64,000 nt of DNA from Amoebophrya sp. A120 (GCA_905178155.1 CAJINV010000003.1:9989979-10053978), one strand, 5' to 3'. Counted from the first letter of the stretch, positions 23,123 to 33,839 are shown. Notes: a model not told the origin generated them from the sequence alone. Numbers and translations are program-made.

Positions 23123-23901
23123 ATGTGCTGAAGTCACAAGACTTCTACTTACTTAATATGTCTGGTGAGTTTTTTGCCACCGAAGCAGCAAAACGAGCGG
23201 CAGTTTGTGTGCGGCCGGAAGTCTTTTCTCCACATAGAAAGGCTGCGGCTTCTTCTAAGCTGGTAGGGCTTATTTGCCGCCGAATAAACCTGCCTGAGTG
23301 ATAATGTTAATTCTATATCCGCGACGTGAAAAAAGAAAAAGAACGCAAGGGCGCCGGCAAAAGTGGCGGCCTTGTGAGGCACCCACCGCCTGAGATATCG
23401 GCGGCTTGCGGCGCTCAAAAAGGGGCGCAAGGAACGCGCCAGCACGAGCGAAACAGGTGGGCCGCCTGGCGCGGGCAGGATTTCGGCGCATCTCCAAGGG
23501 CCAAAAGGGCCGCCATTAAGGCGGCCACCTGTGCGGCGGGCAGCAGGCCAAAAGCTGTGCGCTCTAGACGGAAAAACGCCCCAAATAATACAGGAGCCGG
23601 CAAAACCCGACAGCCGGCCTGCCATGCTATTGGCCCGACGCCGGGCGCTCATAGGTCTGCGGCCGGCGGAGACCCCTGCGTTTGGGGGCGACTTTCTTTT
23701 TTGAAGACAAACAGCCAGCGCGCGACTTTTTGGCCCCAATACTAACTTCCTGCCACGCCACGAAGACCAATATATTTATAGGCGCGGCGGCGCAGTTCTC
23801 GAGACAGAGAGCGCGACTGTTCCGCTCATTGCGCTGCGCGAAAAAGACAGAAGGACGGGCCGTAGCCAGCCAAACAAAAAAAACCGCACTGACGTCACTA
23901 C
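23123..23901 (+). mobile_element. TIR element, diverged copy 4 (about 780 bp)
   Basis: Left end ATGTGCTGAAGTCAC is a decayed form of the family end; AAACGAGCGGCAGTTTG follows about 70 bases later at the expected place. Right end GACGTCACTACCCCCGC differs from GACCTCACTAC by one base. It begins about 115 bases after copy 3 ends, in the same orientation. Confidence 0.55.
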
Positions 23902-24362
23902 CCCCGCTGAGGCGGCGTAGTGTATATTGTAAATCGGCTTTTTTGGAAAAAACTGGTCGCGCGCGCTACCATAGCGTGACCGCGTGTCAGTCTCAACAAA
24001 ACAAAACAGGAGTGGTTTACGTGAGCGACGAGCACGATAAAGTGATCTCAGGCACGCGGTATTTCAGCAGTGCGGACCTTTTTGCGCTCAGACTCGAAAA
24101 AATCCAAGTCATACAGTGCCATGCTCGGGGTATGTTTGCACGGAGACGCGCGCGCATGCTAAGACAGGTGAGTACTATGCTATGTGCTTTTCTGTTCGCG
24201 GCTAAGACCGTAGCTATCCTACGAGACTCGAAGAGCTGCGCCCGCTAGGCCTGGCAACACAAACTTGCGCTAGAAGGAGCAGAGTTCACAGAGTTCCAGG
24301 GCGGGACTCGTTTTTATGGCGGGGGAGAGCACCTCCGACGCCGACCCCTCCTTTTGGTTTTG

Positions 24363-24665
24363 CTCCACTTCTTACATGCGTCAGCGTGTGAGAACGCATA
24401 GCACTGTCATTCTGGGGGGGGGAACCCCCCCCGTTCCAGCGCGCATTGCTGTGACCGTGTGAGAAGCTCCCCTTTTTTCATCCTGGGGGAGGAGACCCCC
24501 CCACCCCACCCCACCCCCGCCTCCCTCTTGTATCGCGCACTGTGATCAACGTGTGAAAACCGGCAGCACTTTCTTCCTGGTGGGGGAAGACCCCATCCCA
24601 CCCCCCCTCCCACTTTTCCAGCGCGTGCTGCTATGACGGTGCGGCAACCTGCACTATGTTCACTC
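24363..24665. repeat. Diverged tandem repeat with G and C runs
   Basis: At least three and probably four units of about 85-95 bases. Each unit has a GTGTGA(G/A)AA word, then a TTC(A/C)TYCTGGGGG run, then a C run (CCCCCCC or CCCCACCCCACCCC), then CCAGCGCG-like DNA. Long G and C runs on opposite strands make quadruplex or i-motif structures possible. Confidence 0.7.
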
Positions 24666-24774
24666 GGGGGGGGGCGAAATCCGCCCCGACATCCCCGTGA
24701 CCTCCATGGGGGTGAAGCCCCTCGGCCTTTCCGCCCGTAGCGAGCGGCAGCAGGCCAGGAGTGCAGCCCCGCCC

Positions 24775-24895
24775 GATAGCGCTAGGGAAGCGGCGCCAGC
24801 GCATGCTGGGCAAGCGGCAGCCGCGAGGGAAGCGAAAGCCGGCTAGCGCAGGGAAGCGGTAGCCGGCTTGCGCAGGGAAGCCGTAGCTGGCACTC
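24775..24895 (+). repeat. Short tandem repeat (GCGCAGGGAAGCGGTAGCCG)
   Basis: About four units of roughly 20-30 bases: GGGAAGCGGCGCCAGCGC, GCAAGCGGCAGCCGCG, GGGAAGCGAAAGCCGGC, GGGAAGCGGTAGCCGGC and GGGAAGCCGTAGC. Confidence 0.7.
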
Positions 24896-24899
24896 TGAG

Positions 24900-25500
24900 T
24901 ACGGTGTCGTTCCGTTGAGCAAGCCTCTGCCAAAGTGCCTTCTGCCTTAGTTCAGGCTGCTTCTTGTTGCCCTGTCCGGTTGCTATGATGGGTAGGGTCC
25001 CTCTCCCTGCGTGGCTAGGTGCTGCTACACGACGGACCCCGCAGAGGCAGGTGCTATCCCACGGAGGCTGACTCGTTACCCGACTCGCCATGTCAAGCCC
25101 GGCCCGGGGGCAGGCCGGCTCGTGCCCGAACGTACGCCCATACATAGTAATGGATCCGATGCCGTTCTTTCACCTGGGCCCGGCCTGAAAAGAGTGGCTC
25201 CGGAATACCTCGCGGGGCGCCAGGAGCTATGCGTTGGATCTCCGCTGGCTGCATTGCCAGGAGTGTAGGATACCTGCCGGCCGATGCGACGGCGCTGGAC
25301 CACGTTCCACAGCCCCATGCTGCACCCTCGGCGTGCTCTCGTCGGTCCGACGCCTGATGCAGCTGCCCGTCAGGGCAAGCGTACGCAGGAGTGGGCTGGG
25401 CTAGGTGCGGCACATTCGTCGCACCTCCTTGCCAGGCCGCGCACCCTACCGGCGAGATGGGGAACACCATCCACCCCAAGGACACGTGGCAGAGCTTGAG
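24900..25500. other. GC-rich intron or spacer DNA
   Basis: GC-rich DNA between the tandem repeats and the first IQUB-like exon found. Long frames on both strands (130 codons on -) have no recognisable content. The missing IQ-motif exon of the IQUB-like gene was not found here. Confidence 0.35.
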
Positions 25501-25589
25501 GATTTATTTTTGCGGTGCTCTAAAACATTTCCATCGTGATGAAGCGATGACAAACAAACGCCAGTACTACTACTTCCCCAAACCACAGC

Positions 25590-28500
25590 GTAGAGACGAG
25601 AGCGCGCAGCTCGCAGTCGCGAAAGAGCAGAGGAAGCAGCTGGAGGCCGAGTTGCGACACAAGCGCGAGTATCCGCTGCAAGCGCGAGCACCCGCCTGGA
25701 TCAAGAAAAATGCAAATTCTTGCGCTTGCTGCTGCTGTTTGTGTGCAATGAGAATGACGAGAACAGTGGCGCTTCAATTCATCACATGGATTGGCGTTTA
25801 TGGGAAAATTATTATGAGTGTGCTGCAGGGAACGTCAAGCTGAAAGCAGCGGACATTGCCCAATTATGGCGGTTCGCTGTTTTTTTGCTGTATCTTTTAT
25901 GACGAGCTCGTATCAAGAAAAGAGTCAAAGAGTTGGTAGAAATGAATGGTTGAGTATGAGCGTCAGACGGAAGGTAGCTAAGACGTGATGAGTAGCGGAA
26001 TTGCCTTATGTACTCAAGCACACGCATTGTAAGCACTCTTGCATTTTCTTCGACTCAGATATGTTTGCAAATGAAAACGAGATTCAGCGGCGCATGCATC
26101 CCAGGACGTACGAAGACTTCGCAGTTCTGCACAAAGAATTGGAGATGTGGCGAGTAAAAGAAACCCGAAGAATAAAAGAAGGTAGAACTGTGGTAGTTGT
26201 TTTCTTTGCCTTCCTGAGGTTGCCCTCATGAAACAATTCTCATCTTTGCAAATAGCGCTCGTCTATTTTGCGCGACAGACTTTTTGTTTTTACACCGCAT
26301 GCATTATACCCAAAATAGATCTGGACACCAGTAAGGAGCAGAAGCACCAAGCCTTGGAGCAGCTGCTGCACAAAGAGACGAGGTTGCTGCAGACCCTGGA
26401 CAAGTTGAAGACTCAGGCGCACAAGCAAAACAAGGGCGCCAAGGTCCGAAAACAGCTCGAACAAATGTCACAGCGTATCCTGGGTAAAAACCTCAAAACC
26501 TCGCCGCGTGGCACGTACGCAGCAGAGAAGTCCACTTTATTTACTACATCGCGCAGAGTTCGGGTGTGAACTTACTGCCTGACCGTCTTCGGAGGTGGTT
26601 TCTAGATCCAGTCTGTGTGCCGGTTTTTACGTCGGCGCGACTTAGGGTGCATGGGGTAAAAATACGAATGGCCACGCCGGCGTGTCCGGCTACCGCTTAC
26701 CTGACGTGCACAATGCGCGAAGTTGAATAAAGTCAAAAGTCTGTTTTTGTGTAGTCTACTCCATGCATCGGGCGATATTGTCTGGGGTGGTTTTTGGACA
26801 GGATACCTCCAAAGGTGTGGCGGCAAAGTGATAACGAGATTGTACGCAAGACATTTGAGTGGCTGTCTCTCCGTTGTCCCGGTAACCTCACATGGAAGAC
26901 ATATCACAGACGCAGTGCTGTGTGGGATTGGTTGCAGATCGATTTGCAATGCGAAAAGCTCAATTGAACAGAAAAAGCATACAACATCGTGATTGGGTTC
27001 AGAAGCAGCTGCAGGAGACGCAGGCTGTTTTGACCAGTTGCGGCCGTGTGCGCAGCATGACGAGCTTGCGTTTTTATGCAAAATGAAAGACTCAATGAGG
27101 CACTCCCACTTGAGCTTCCAATGGATTTCTTGTGAGTCGGATCGTGGCAATGGAGAATCAGCTATCTGGCGCGTATAAGCGACAACGGTCCACACACCCT
27201 ACACCACTAGGGCAAAAGAACTGCTCGACCTCTTATGATCTGCAAGAGTGATGTAATCGCTTCCGACACTGGCCTCGCTCATTTCCTCCAGCCGTTTTTC
27301 TATGAGTGCGCATGTCTTGTTGCAACCAGTTGTTATTTGGCAGCATATATATGCTTAGCATAACCACGGCTGCGCGACTATGCCACTGTTGCAACGCATA
27401 CCTCTACAACGGCCTCAATTTGCCCCTCCTGTCTATTGACGAAAGGCTCGACGTGCTGCTACACGTATAGCTTTGTTCTTTTTGGTCTTCGTTTTTTGAC
27501 TCTCGGAGATCGGACCTTCTGGCTATCTCTTTTATTCGTCGCCACCTCTACCTCTAGGCAAAAACAAAAAGTCGTCTTGCCAAACACATCATGCACAGAA
27601 GTGGATCGTGATGTATCGGCCGTCGTGCCTCTGCCGACCGGCTCTCGTACGAGGGATCTGGTATTAAGAATAAAGAGAAGAACTGGAATAAAAAAAAGAG
27701 AGAGAAAACTCGTTTATGCGATACTGGCCGCCACGCAATTTCTTTTTCTACGCATTCGCCGTGGCGCACTAAATTTACATGGGTCGCCGGGAAAGGTCGG
27801 CGGGCCAAACACACAACGCACGGAAGTGAGACTATGTGTCAGCCGTTGCGCTTCTTTTACCGAGCGATCCTCGTACGAGGGGGATTGGGCGTGATGCTAG
27901 CAATTTACATCGGTTGCCCTCGCCGCGCCACCTCTAGGCAAAAGGTTGCCGCGCCAAACATACAACGCACGGAAGTGAGTCGTTTTCGTCATGTATCAGC
28001 CATCTCGCCTTGTCTACCGTCCGATCCTCGTGCGTGGGGGATCGCGCGCTGCCCTTCGTGTCTAGTACTGGCTATCACGCAGTCTCTATGTAGTCGCTGT
28101 TCCGCACGAAGTTTGCGCTGGTCGTCGTGCCACCTTTAGGTATATTGAGGTTCTTGTCGTTCCAAACCCACAACGCACGGATGTGAGTCATCATTTTTAT
28201 GTGTCTACTTTTCGGCCGTCGCGACTCTACCGACCGATCCTGGTACGAGGGGAATCGGGCGTGTCCCTTTGGATACAAATAAGTACGCACCGCACGACGG
28301 CAGTGAGTGGTCACTATGTATCAGCCGCCGCCGCGCCTCTACCGACCGACCCTCGCACGAGGGGAATCAGGCGTGGCTCTTTGGATGCAAATGTAAGAAA
28401 TCATATCCAGAATGAGTCCGAGTTTATTCCTGATTCTTAGATCAATTTGCAATGACGTCTGCAGGTGAAGTGGACGGTAAAGGAGTTCGACTGCAATCTG

Positions 28501-28740
28501 ACCAGAGACATAGTCGACTTGATTGATCGAGAAGCCGACATGTTGAACCGAGGCCGCAGCGAGTCGAGCTTCGCTGGCCTACGAAAACGGCTGGCAAACT
28601 TGTTCCTCCAATTTGTCGAAACGCCGGACTTCAACCCCGAGGCGAGTCGATTCCAGCAGGTTCCGCGGGACATGATTCGTCAGACCGCAGTGCAGCCGCT
28701 GTCTACCGTTCCGCTCAACACTGCAGTTGGCCGAAAATGA
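25590..28740 (+). CDS. IQUB-like protein, C-terminal exons (IQ and ubiquitin-like domain protein)
   Basis: IQUB is a conserved axonemal protein linked to radial spokes in motile cilia. Exons I can place: about 25590-25668 (helical, AKEQRKQLEAELRHKRE); 26059-26181 (IQRRMHPRTYEDFAVLHKEL); 26319-26483 (EQLLHKETRLLQTLDKL); 27180 to about 27250 (VHTPYTTRAKELLDL); 28465-28740 (VKWTVKEFDCNLTRDIVDL, LIDREADMLNRG, GLRKRLANLFLQF, FNPEASRFQQVPRD). These follow the family order downstream of the IQ motif. The intron 26182-26318 (137 bases, GT-AG) joins in phase 1 with a perfect family match across the junction. A further possible exon is 26935-27050. Oddities: the frame breaks just after LLDL at 27233 and again near 28698, where the +1 frame gives the expected CxxC (CSRCLP). 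The exon for the 'DERLDVLL' segment and the N-terminal half were not found. Family assignment is firm; intactness is not. Confidence 0.85.
26059..26181 (+). CDS. IQUB-like exon with RRMHPRTYEDF motif
   Basis: Preceded by TTTTCTTCGACTCAG and followed by GTAGAA. It encodes the most conserved IQUB block, in which 'MHP-T-EDF' leads into a Trp-containing helix (KELEMWRVKETRRIKE). Exit phase 1. Confidence 0.8.
26319..26483 (+). CDS. IQUB-like exon with LLHKETRLLQ helix
   Basis: Acceptor CAAAATAG; donor GTAAAA at 26484 (GTATCC at 26475 is an alternative, same phase). Joined to the previous exon it continues the family's helix without a break. A basic C-terminal part (GAKVRKQLEQMSQ) follows. Confidence 0.75.
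27180..27250 (+). CDS. IQUB-like exon with frame break
   Basis: Starts after GTATAAG, phase 1, matching the preceding exon. It reads VHTPYTTRAKELLDL and then meets TGA at 27236-27238. Reading one base fewer around 27233 gives DLYDLQE, the expected family continuation, so one extra T is suspected. Confidence 0.6.
27540..28392 (+). repeat. Diverged tandem array inside an IQUB intron
   Basis: Five diverged units of about 110-220 bases. Each has CAACGCACGGAAGTGAGTC (or a variant), then TATGTATCAGCCGTCGCGCC, then CTACCGACCGATCCTCGTAC running into the palindrome CCTCGTACGAGG and GGGCGTG. Clear instances end near 27655, 27890, 28050, 28265 and 28380. The last exon of the gene follows within 75 bases of the array. 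Confidence 0.75.
28465..28740 (+). CDS. IQUB-like C-terminal exon
   Basis: Acceptor CGTCTGCAG. It encodes the highly conserved 'KWTVKEFDC', 'LIDREADM', 'GLRKRL' and 'FNPEA' blocks and ends at TGA 28738-28740. The frame shifted by one from about 28698 gives CSRCLP and continues to 28826, matching the zinc-binding CxxC position of the family. Confidence 0.8.
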   Translation: MKWTVKEFDCNLTRDIVDLIDREADMLNRGRSESSFAGLRKRLANLFLQFVETPDFNPEASRFQQVPRDMIRQTAVQPLSTVPLNTAVGRK

Positions 28741-28829
28741 CCAGAGGAGGAGAACCAGCATGTCCCCCGGTTGGCCCGATGCATCAGTTTCGCGTTACTT
28801 GTTGTGCTGCCTGATTCCGAAGTAGCTTT

Positions 28830-29928
28830 CATGCCCAGCCAATTATACTATATGAATACAGCCCTATCCTATAATTTAATGAATCTAAATACGCTCGTTC
28901 AAGGTTTGGGCGTTTTGCTTTTCCTTTTGTTAATGACTGACCCGCATTATCTCAAGCATGCTGCAATTGTCAACTGATATTCCGTGAGCAATGTGCTTCA
29001 GGAATGCGCAGGGCTTCCACTTAGGTAACAGATTTTTCCGCTCTATAATTCAACCGTGTGATGATTTGCTACACGGAAAACAATCCGAGAACATTTGGCG
29101 CTCAGGCTCCGGCGGTTTGGAAGCAGTTGGTTTAGTCTCTTCGCAAGACCACGACCATACGGATGCATGTTTCATGTATATAAAATCCCGCGGGACGTCT
29201 GCCGCGATCAACCGAGACCGAACAGATTTCAATCGAAAAATAGGAGTCGTGTGGGAATAGCTCTGCCATCGTTGAGTATGTGCTGCATTTTATTCAGACC
29301 GTGGCTTTTTGTTTCTCTTTAATCCACTTCGCAGTTTTCGATCGCGAGGCGATGCTGTTTTTCTGATTCGCTGTAGTTTCGCGCAGTCCTGGAACTATGG
29401 ATCGAGTCTTGTCGTTCTAGCGAAAGGCTGTTACTCACTTTTCTGTAAAAACTAACTCAGGAAACGCAAAAGCAAAACCAAAAAGAAGTAGAACGAAGCC
29501 CGGCCCCTTTTTTCGTTACCCCTCCCCTTTTTTTCTTTTTTTCTAGTCTGCGAAACAGTAAAACGAGGTGCGTACCCCGCGCGTCCCATCGCACGATAGA
29601 TAGATAGATAGATAGCGATTACAACTCAGAGCGGAAGCCTATGGACGTAAAGTCGTTGGTTGAGCGAATCATTGTCAGCAGCCCGCAAAAGCCCGCAGCA
29701 GCTCGCTTTATCGGGTCTCGCGGTTTTCGCCGAAAAATTAGATCAACCCGGTGAATCATCAGTAGGACTCGATGCTTAATACGCTGGACGTTTTTCTCCT
29801 ACGTACTACTTACTGCCTCGCTTGCGGATGTTCGCGCATACATGAAGGGCGATTTCTGTAGTTGTTAGAGAGTAGAGGAGTCGCTTCCAGAAGGAGTGAA
29901 AGCGATCGGAATCAGTCACAGTCAATAG
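28830..29928. other. Spacer between the IQUB-like and ARF-like genes
   Basis: AT-richer DNA with a GATA microsatellite (29593-29616) and a pyrimidine-rich stretch (29500-29545, CCCCTTTTTTTC words). It probably holds the 3' flank of one gene and the 5' flank of the next. No domain was seen. Confidence 0.4.
29593..29616 (+). repeat. GATA microsatellite
   Basis: Five GATA units. Confidence 0.95.
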
Positions 29929-32300
29929 ATGGGCTTGGCATACAGTAGCATTTTTCAGCGACTGCCCCCCGGGGCCCGCGTGGTTGTGATGGGACCTCAG
30001 AACGCGGGCAAGAAGACGTTGGTGGGCCGGCTCAAATTACAGGAGGAAAAGATCGTAGTTCGCATGCCGGATGCATTCAGCATTCGAGCCTTTCGCACGC
30101 CTCCGACCACCGTGACCGGATCTGGCCGGGCGGACGGCGTAGGAGATGGACCACGATATGCATTGCAAACATAGTATCCATCTGGGTCTGCGAGGTATTG
30201 ATGCTAATTCTTGAATGACAAAGCGACTGCTGCAGGAAGCAACGGGTCACAAGTGTTGTAGCGCAGGATAATTGGCTCGTCTTGTACATGACAAGCCCGG
30301 TTGTTGTCTGCGCGGATTCCTACAAGAGAGGTAGCTTGTCCCCAAGTGGCGACGAAGAACGGGAGCAGCAGAGCGCGGCGAGGTTCCGGCACTGCAATGG
30401 CTCCCTTCTGTTTTCAGCATAGCAAGCCGCACTGGCCACACCTCGCCCCCCGTAAAGGATAGAAGTAGCCCCCCGCAAGTGCGGCCAATGCCGTCCGCGC
30501 GTGGTCCCATGCTGTGCGACCGGGGCCAAGGTTTTGGACGGTCCGTGACGAACGTGCTGGACAGCCAGGAGATCGTATGATATCCGGGGCGCGATCTCGC
30601 ACTCTCCGGCCGGCTCGAGGTTGGTGGGAGGTGGCGCCTCGCTGAGACCGGGCTTTGGCAATTCTTGGGGGCGCCTTTCTGAAACGCCGAAACCCGCAGA
30701 GACCGGGCCGACCGGCCAGGCAATCGTTCGCTACCTGCTCGCTTCGCATGTTATTGATAGTCTGCCTGATGCGGGTTGGGCGTTCGCCGGCTGACTAGGC
30801 GCGCAGCTTTTGCCTTTCCCGGCTGGGTGGTAGAGCAATCTGTGGCCGGGGTACGTCGGAGGGTGTTGCTTCGCCATTCCTTTTCTCCGCGTATGACAAT
30901 CGCCTCGAACAGGGACTGCCAGCAAAGTGGGGCGGCGCTGCGACAAGCATGGAAGCCGAGAGGGGCAGCGCTACACTTCGAAGCGCAGGCGACAGGGCGT
31001 CAGCCACAAAGAAGCGGCGAAGGGCTCCGGGTGGCTGCCTATGCGAATCTGTAGCGCGTCGCCTGGGCTGTGCCGGCTCCCCGCGAGAATGTGTCTAAGG
31101 CAGGCCGCTAATCTCCCATGGGGGCCACGGGGTTGATCGGGTTGAATCATGAGCAAAACAGCCAATCTACCTGGTAGATGTAGGCGGCAGCGCGCCTCCC
31201 TGCGTTGCGTTACCACAGAACTTGCCGGAGGGGTGTCAGTGATGCGCGTGCGCCGGCCAGCAGCGCAAACAGGCCGGCCGGCCACAGGCCCGGCGGGGTT
31301 GTTCACATTGGCGGCATGGGCAACAAGAAGCCGCTGCGCAAGAACGGCAGGCACCAGCGAGCTTGTTGGCGCCACGACAAAGGGCGACGGACAGGACGCG
31401 GGCGAGGCGTGCAGCACGCAGGCGGGCCCAGGTGCAACGAGGCGCCTACGTCCAGCGCGCGCCCGCTGAGTGGTTTGCCTTGTTGCCAGCAGGCCCGGCG
31501 AGCAACCTACTGCTGCAGGACACGCGGGCAGGCCGAAGAAAACAAGCGTGGCAACGGCGGGGGATGCAGCGCAGGGAGCGCCGGCGATGTATTGCGATGG
31601 CGGGGGGCGCTTCGGGTCAGGGCAAACCGGGCGCACCGGAACACGTAGCGAAGGCAGGGAAGCAGGCGAGGCGATGCGCCGCAGGGGCAGGGAGCGAACG
31701 CCCGCGAGTGCGATGTTGCGTTGGCTGCAGTGTTCCCGACCTAGAATTGTTTGCAATGGATGCATGACCTGCGGAAGCAACGCCGTCGGTGCTGTGCCTT
31801 GATTTAACACGAAAAATCTGGGCCAAGTACGCTGCGGATTTGCGGAAGTACTACAGTCAAGCGGAGTGTCTCTATGAGAGTGCACAAGCCCTCGCCCACG
31901 TCAGTTGAAGGGCATCTGCAGAAAAAGAACAAGGGGTAGCGAAGTGGTCGCAGCCCCTGTATGATACACTGGGAAAGGGGGAGCGGTGCACCCGCATAGT
32001 TGCATTTTCGTCGTTGACAGTAGTGACCGAGATTCGCTACTGGACGCCAAGGATCTGCTGCGCCGGTTGCTGAAAGACCCTTCCGTCACGGATAGTGTTA
32101 TTCTGGTGCTGGCAAACAAGCAGGACGTGGACGGCGCACTGTCGGTGGGCTCCGTGACACGCCTGTTGGATCTGGAGCAATTCAACAGCTTGATCTGGCG
32201 CGTCATTTCCACATCCGCGCTCTCTGAGCAGGGCGTCTACGAAGCCTTGGACTGGATGAGCCGAACAATCGTCAAGAAGGCGGAGCTCGATGCAGATTGA
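29929..32300 (+). CDS. Degenerate ARF-like small GTPase (three exons)
   Basis: ARF-family proteins are small GTPases of membrane and ciliary traffic. Exon 1 starts at ATG 29929 (MGLAYSS, with the family's Gly2 myristoylation site) and carries the P-loop GPQNAGKKT. Exon 2 ends at 31847 and encodes RKIWAKYAADLR, matching the 'R-xx-W-xx-Y' segment after switch 2. Exon 3 is 32000-32300: CIFVVDSSDRD, ANKQD and STSAL (G4 and G5) and a C terminus KKAELDAD. The 152-base intron 31848-31999 joins exons 2 and 3 with exactly the family spacing. Exon 1 needs a one-base shift near 30115 to reach DLAGRT (the WDVGGQ position), which then sits at exactly the right distance. Unusual residues: Lys replaces the Mg-binding Thr of the P-loop, Asp stands at the switch-1 Thr, and the catalytic Gln is Arg. 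It may be a nucleotide-poor pseudoGTPase or a decaying gene. The acceptor of exon 2 is unresolved. Confidence 0.75.
30400..31790. other. GC-rich intron of the ARF-like gene
   Basis: A GC-rich insertion-like block inside intron 1, with long frames on both strands (304 codons on -, 147 on +) dominated by Ala, Arg, Gly and Pro. No TIR of the main family at its edges and no recognisable protein. Confidence 0.45.
32000..32300 (+). CDS. ARF-like C-terminal exon
   Basis: Starts after GCATAG. It contains the strand CIFVVDSSDRD, helix LLDAKDLLRRLLKD, the G4 motif ANKQD, the G5 motif SAL and helix EALDWMSR, then TGA. Length and spacing are typical of ARF/ARL proteins, and this is the best-preserved exon of the gene. 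Confidence 0.9.
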
Positions 32301-32639
32301 GATGATAGTGCGTGCCTAAGCAAGTGCGAAGCACTCACGCGCTTGGCTGTAGCAAGCCAGCCGGAGTAGAAATGCAGCGCCGCGAGTGGGAGCACGTACT
32401 ATCGACAGAGGCGGTCTTTCTCGGATAGTACATTCAAGGTCTGGGGGAGCAGGTTCACTACGGACAAGCGAGTAGTGCAGAGTTTAGATCTATAGAATAC
32501 TGCTATTGGGAGTTTTCATCCTGTGACTGTTGCTTTGTGTTCCTACGGCCGCTTTTCGGAGCAGTGCCATTATTTGTGTAGAATACTGCGAAAAGGCCCT
32601 TGGACAATTATACTAATGAATATAGGACTATAGTATGTA

Positions 32640-33477
32640 GCTAGCAGTAGCACGGGCGGTCGCTCCGCGACCGCTGGAGAGGTGTGGAGTATACTAAAAA
32701 ACGACGGGCCCGATTTCCTAGTGGGAAGGCTGCACCAGCCGCGGGGAAGGGGTGGGGGGCGAAAACCCTACAAGCACAGGGCTCGTCCGCGCGCCTGAGC
32801 CCCCTAGAGAAACACAAAGGCGTGGCAGCGGCCCGCCCAAGTCCCCCGGAGCAGGAGAAGCTCCGGGGAACAGAAAGGACGCCTGGGGCAGCCGCAAACG
32901 GGAAGGGGGCGAGCCTTCCGAGCGGTTCCCGATTTGCGAGGACCCCTCCAAGGCGGTGGGGCTGCTTTTGACGGGACCCACAAGACCGCGGACGCGGAGC
33001 ATGCAAAAAGAAGGGCCTAGCCAGCCCGCCACCTGCAGCCAGCACAGCGGTGGGGCTTGGCGCGCTGTTTTTGGGAATCATATTTATACATAGGGCGCCG
33101 AGAAAAGGCGCGTCCTGTTCTTTGTGCAGGGCGGCGGGGGCATCCACACCAAGAAGGGGCCACCCCCGCGAGGCAAAACGGGGCGGCCCAAACAAAGCGC
33201 AAAGCCATCTCCGGCGCCGTGGCATGGCCGCAGTTACTTCGCATGCACCTGCGGGCACAGCATCACGCGCCGCGCCACCCCTGTCCAGTATCTATTAACT
33301 CGCCCTCTTAGGGTTGTGCCCCATTTTCCCGGGGACGAGCGCCACACGCACACCGCGCTAGCACACAGACACGGCCTGCACGGCGCTAGTTACTCCACAG
33401 GGCAAGGGAAGCCAGCAGCGCGGGCGAGCTGTGGCGGAACCTCGGGGCGAACCGGCCCGCGAGGCACTGGGGGCAAA
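32640..33477. other. GC-rich repeat-like block downstream of the ARF-like gene
   Basis: Begins abruptly after AT-rich DNA at 32640 and ends at 33477. Antisense frame of 205 codons and sense frames of up to 137 codons are unrecognised. Words such as GGGGCAGCC and CCCGCGAGGC recur. Possibly an inserted repeat. Confidence 0.4.
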
Positions 33478-33640
33478 TTTCTACTAGTAAGTTTTCTACG
33501 TAGTAAACTTTCTACTAGTAGCCTTACTAATAGGTAGAATTTTTGCTCCCTTGTTCCGATAAACTTACTAGTGACGTTGTTTACCAGTAAGAGTTTGCAG
33601 ATTTTCGTAAACTAGGAAGATTTCACTAGTAGAAATCACA
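33478..33640. repeat. ACTAGTA-rich cluster
   Basis: At least six ACTAGT or TACTAGTA words within 160 AT-rich bases (for example CTACTAGTAAG, TTCTACTAGTAGCC, ACTTACTAGTGAC, TTTCACTAGTAGAAATC). Several are parts of small inverted repeats. Confidence 0.7.
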
Positions 33641-33679
33641 CGAAGCGCCAATCGCATTTCTTGCCGTATAGTAAGTATA

Positions 33680-33830
33680 GCTGGTATTGCGAGGCCACCG
33701 AACGGCTCTAACCAGGGAGTTTTTTTGGCTTCTCCCGCGCAAAACGACTGGCAGTTTTCAATCCTACAGAGAGTTCCTATACATGAAAAAAGTCACAGCG
33801 TGCCAGCCTGTTTGGCTCTCCGGACTCGAA
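33680..33830 (+). repeat. TIR element, 5'-end relic
   Basis: GCGAGGCCACCGAACGGCTC, then AAAACGACTGGCAGTTTTC, CTACAGAGAG and GCGTGCCAGCCTGTTTGGCT: the first 150 bases of the family consensus in the same orientation. The right part is missing. Confidence 0.75.
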
Positions 33831-33839
33831 GTGTCGTTA

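Noticed and set aside
31160-31200. DVGG codons as the ARF switch-2 exon
   Set aside because: The flanking residues do not fit the family and the spacing to neighbouring exons is wrong; the DLAGRT reading in exon 1 fits spacing exactly.
30971-31885. Antisense frame of 304 codons inside the ARF-like intron
   Set aside because: Several frames are open over the same GC-rich DNA, the product is composition-driven, and the + strand exon 2 of the ARF-like gene overlaps its end.
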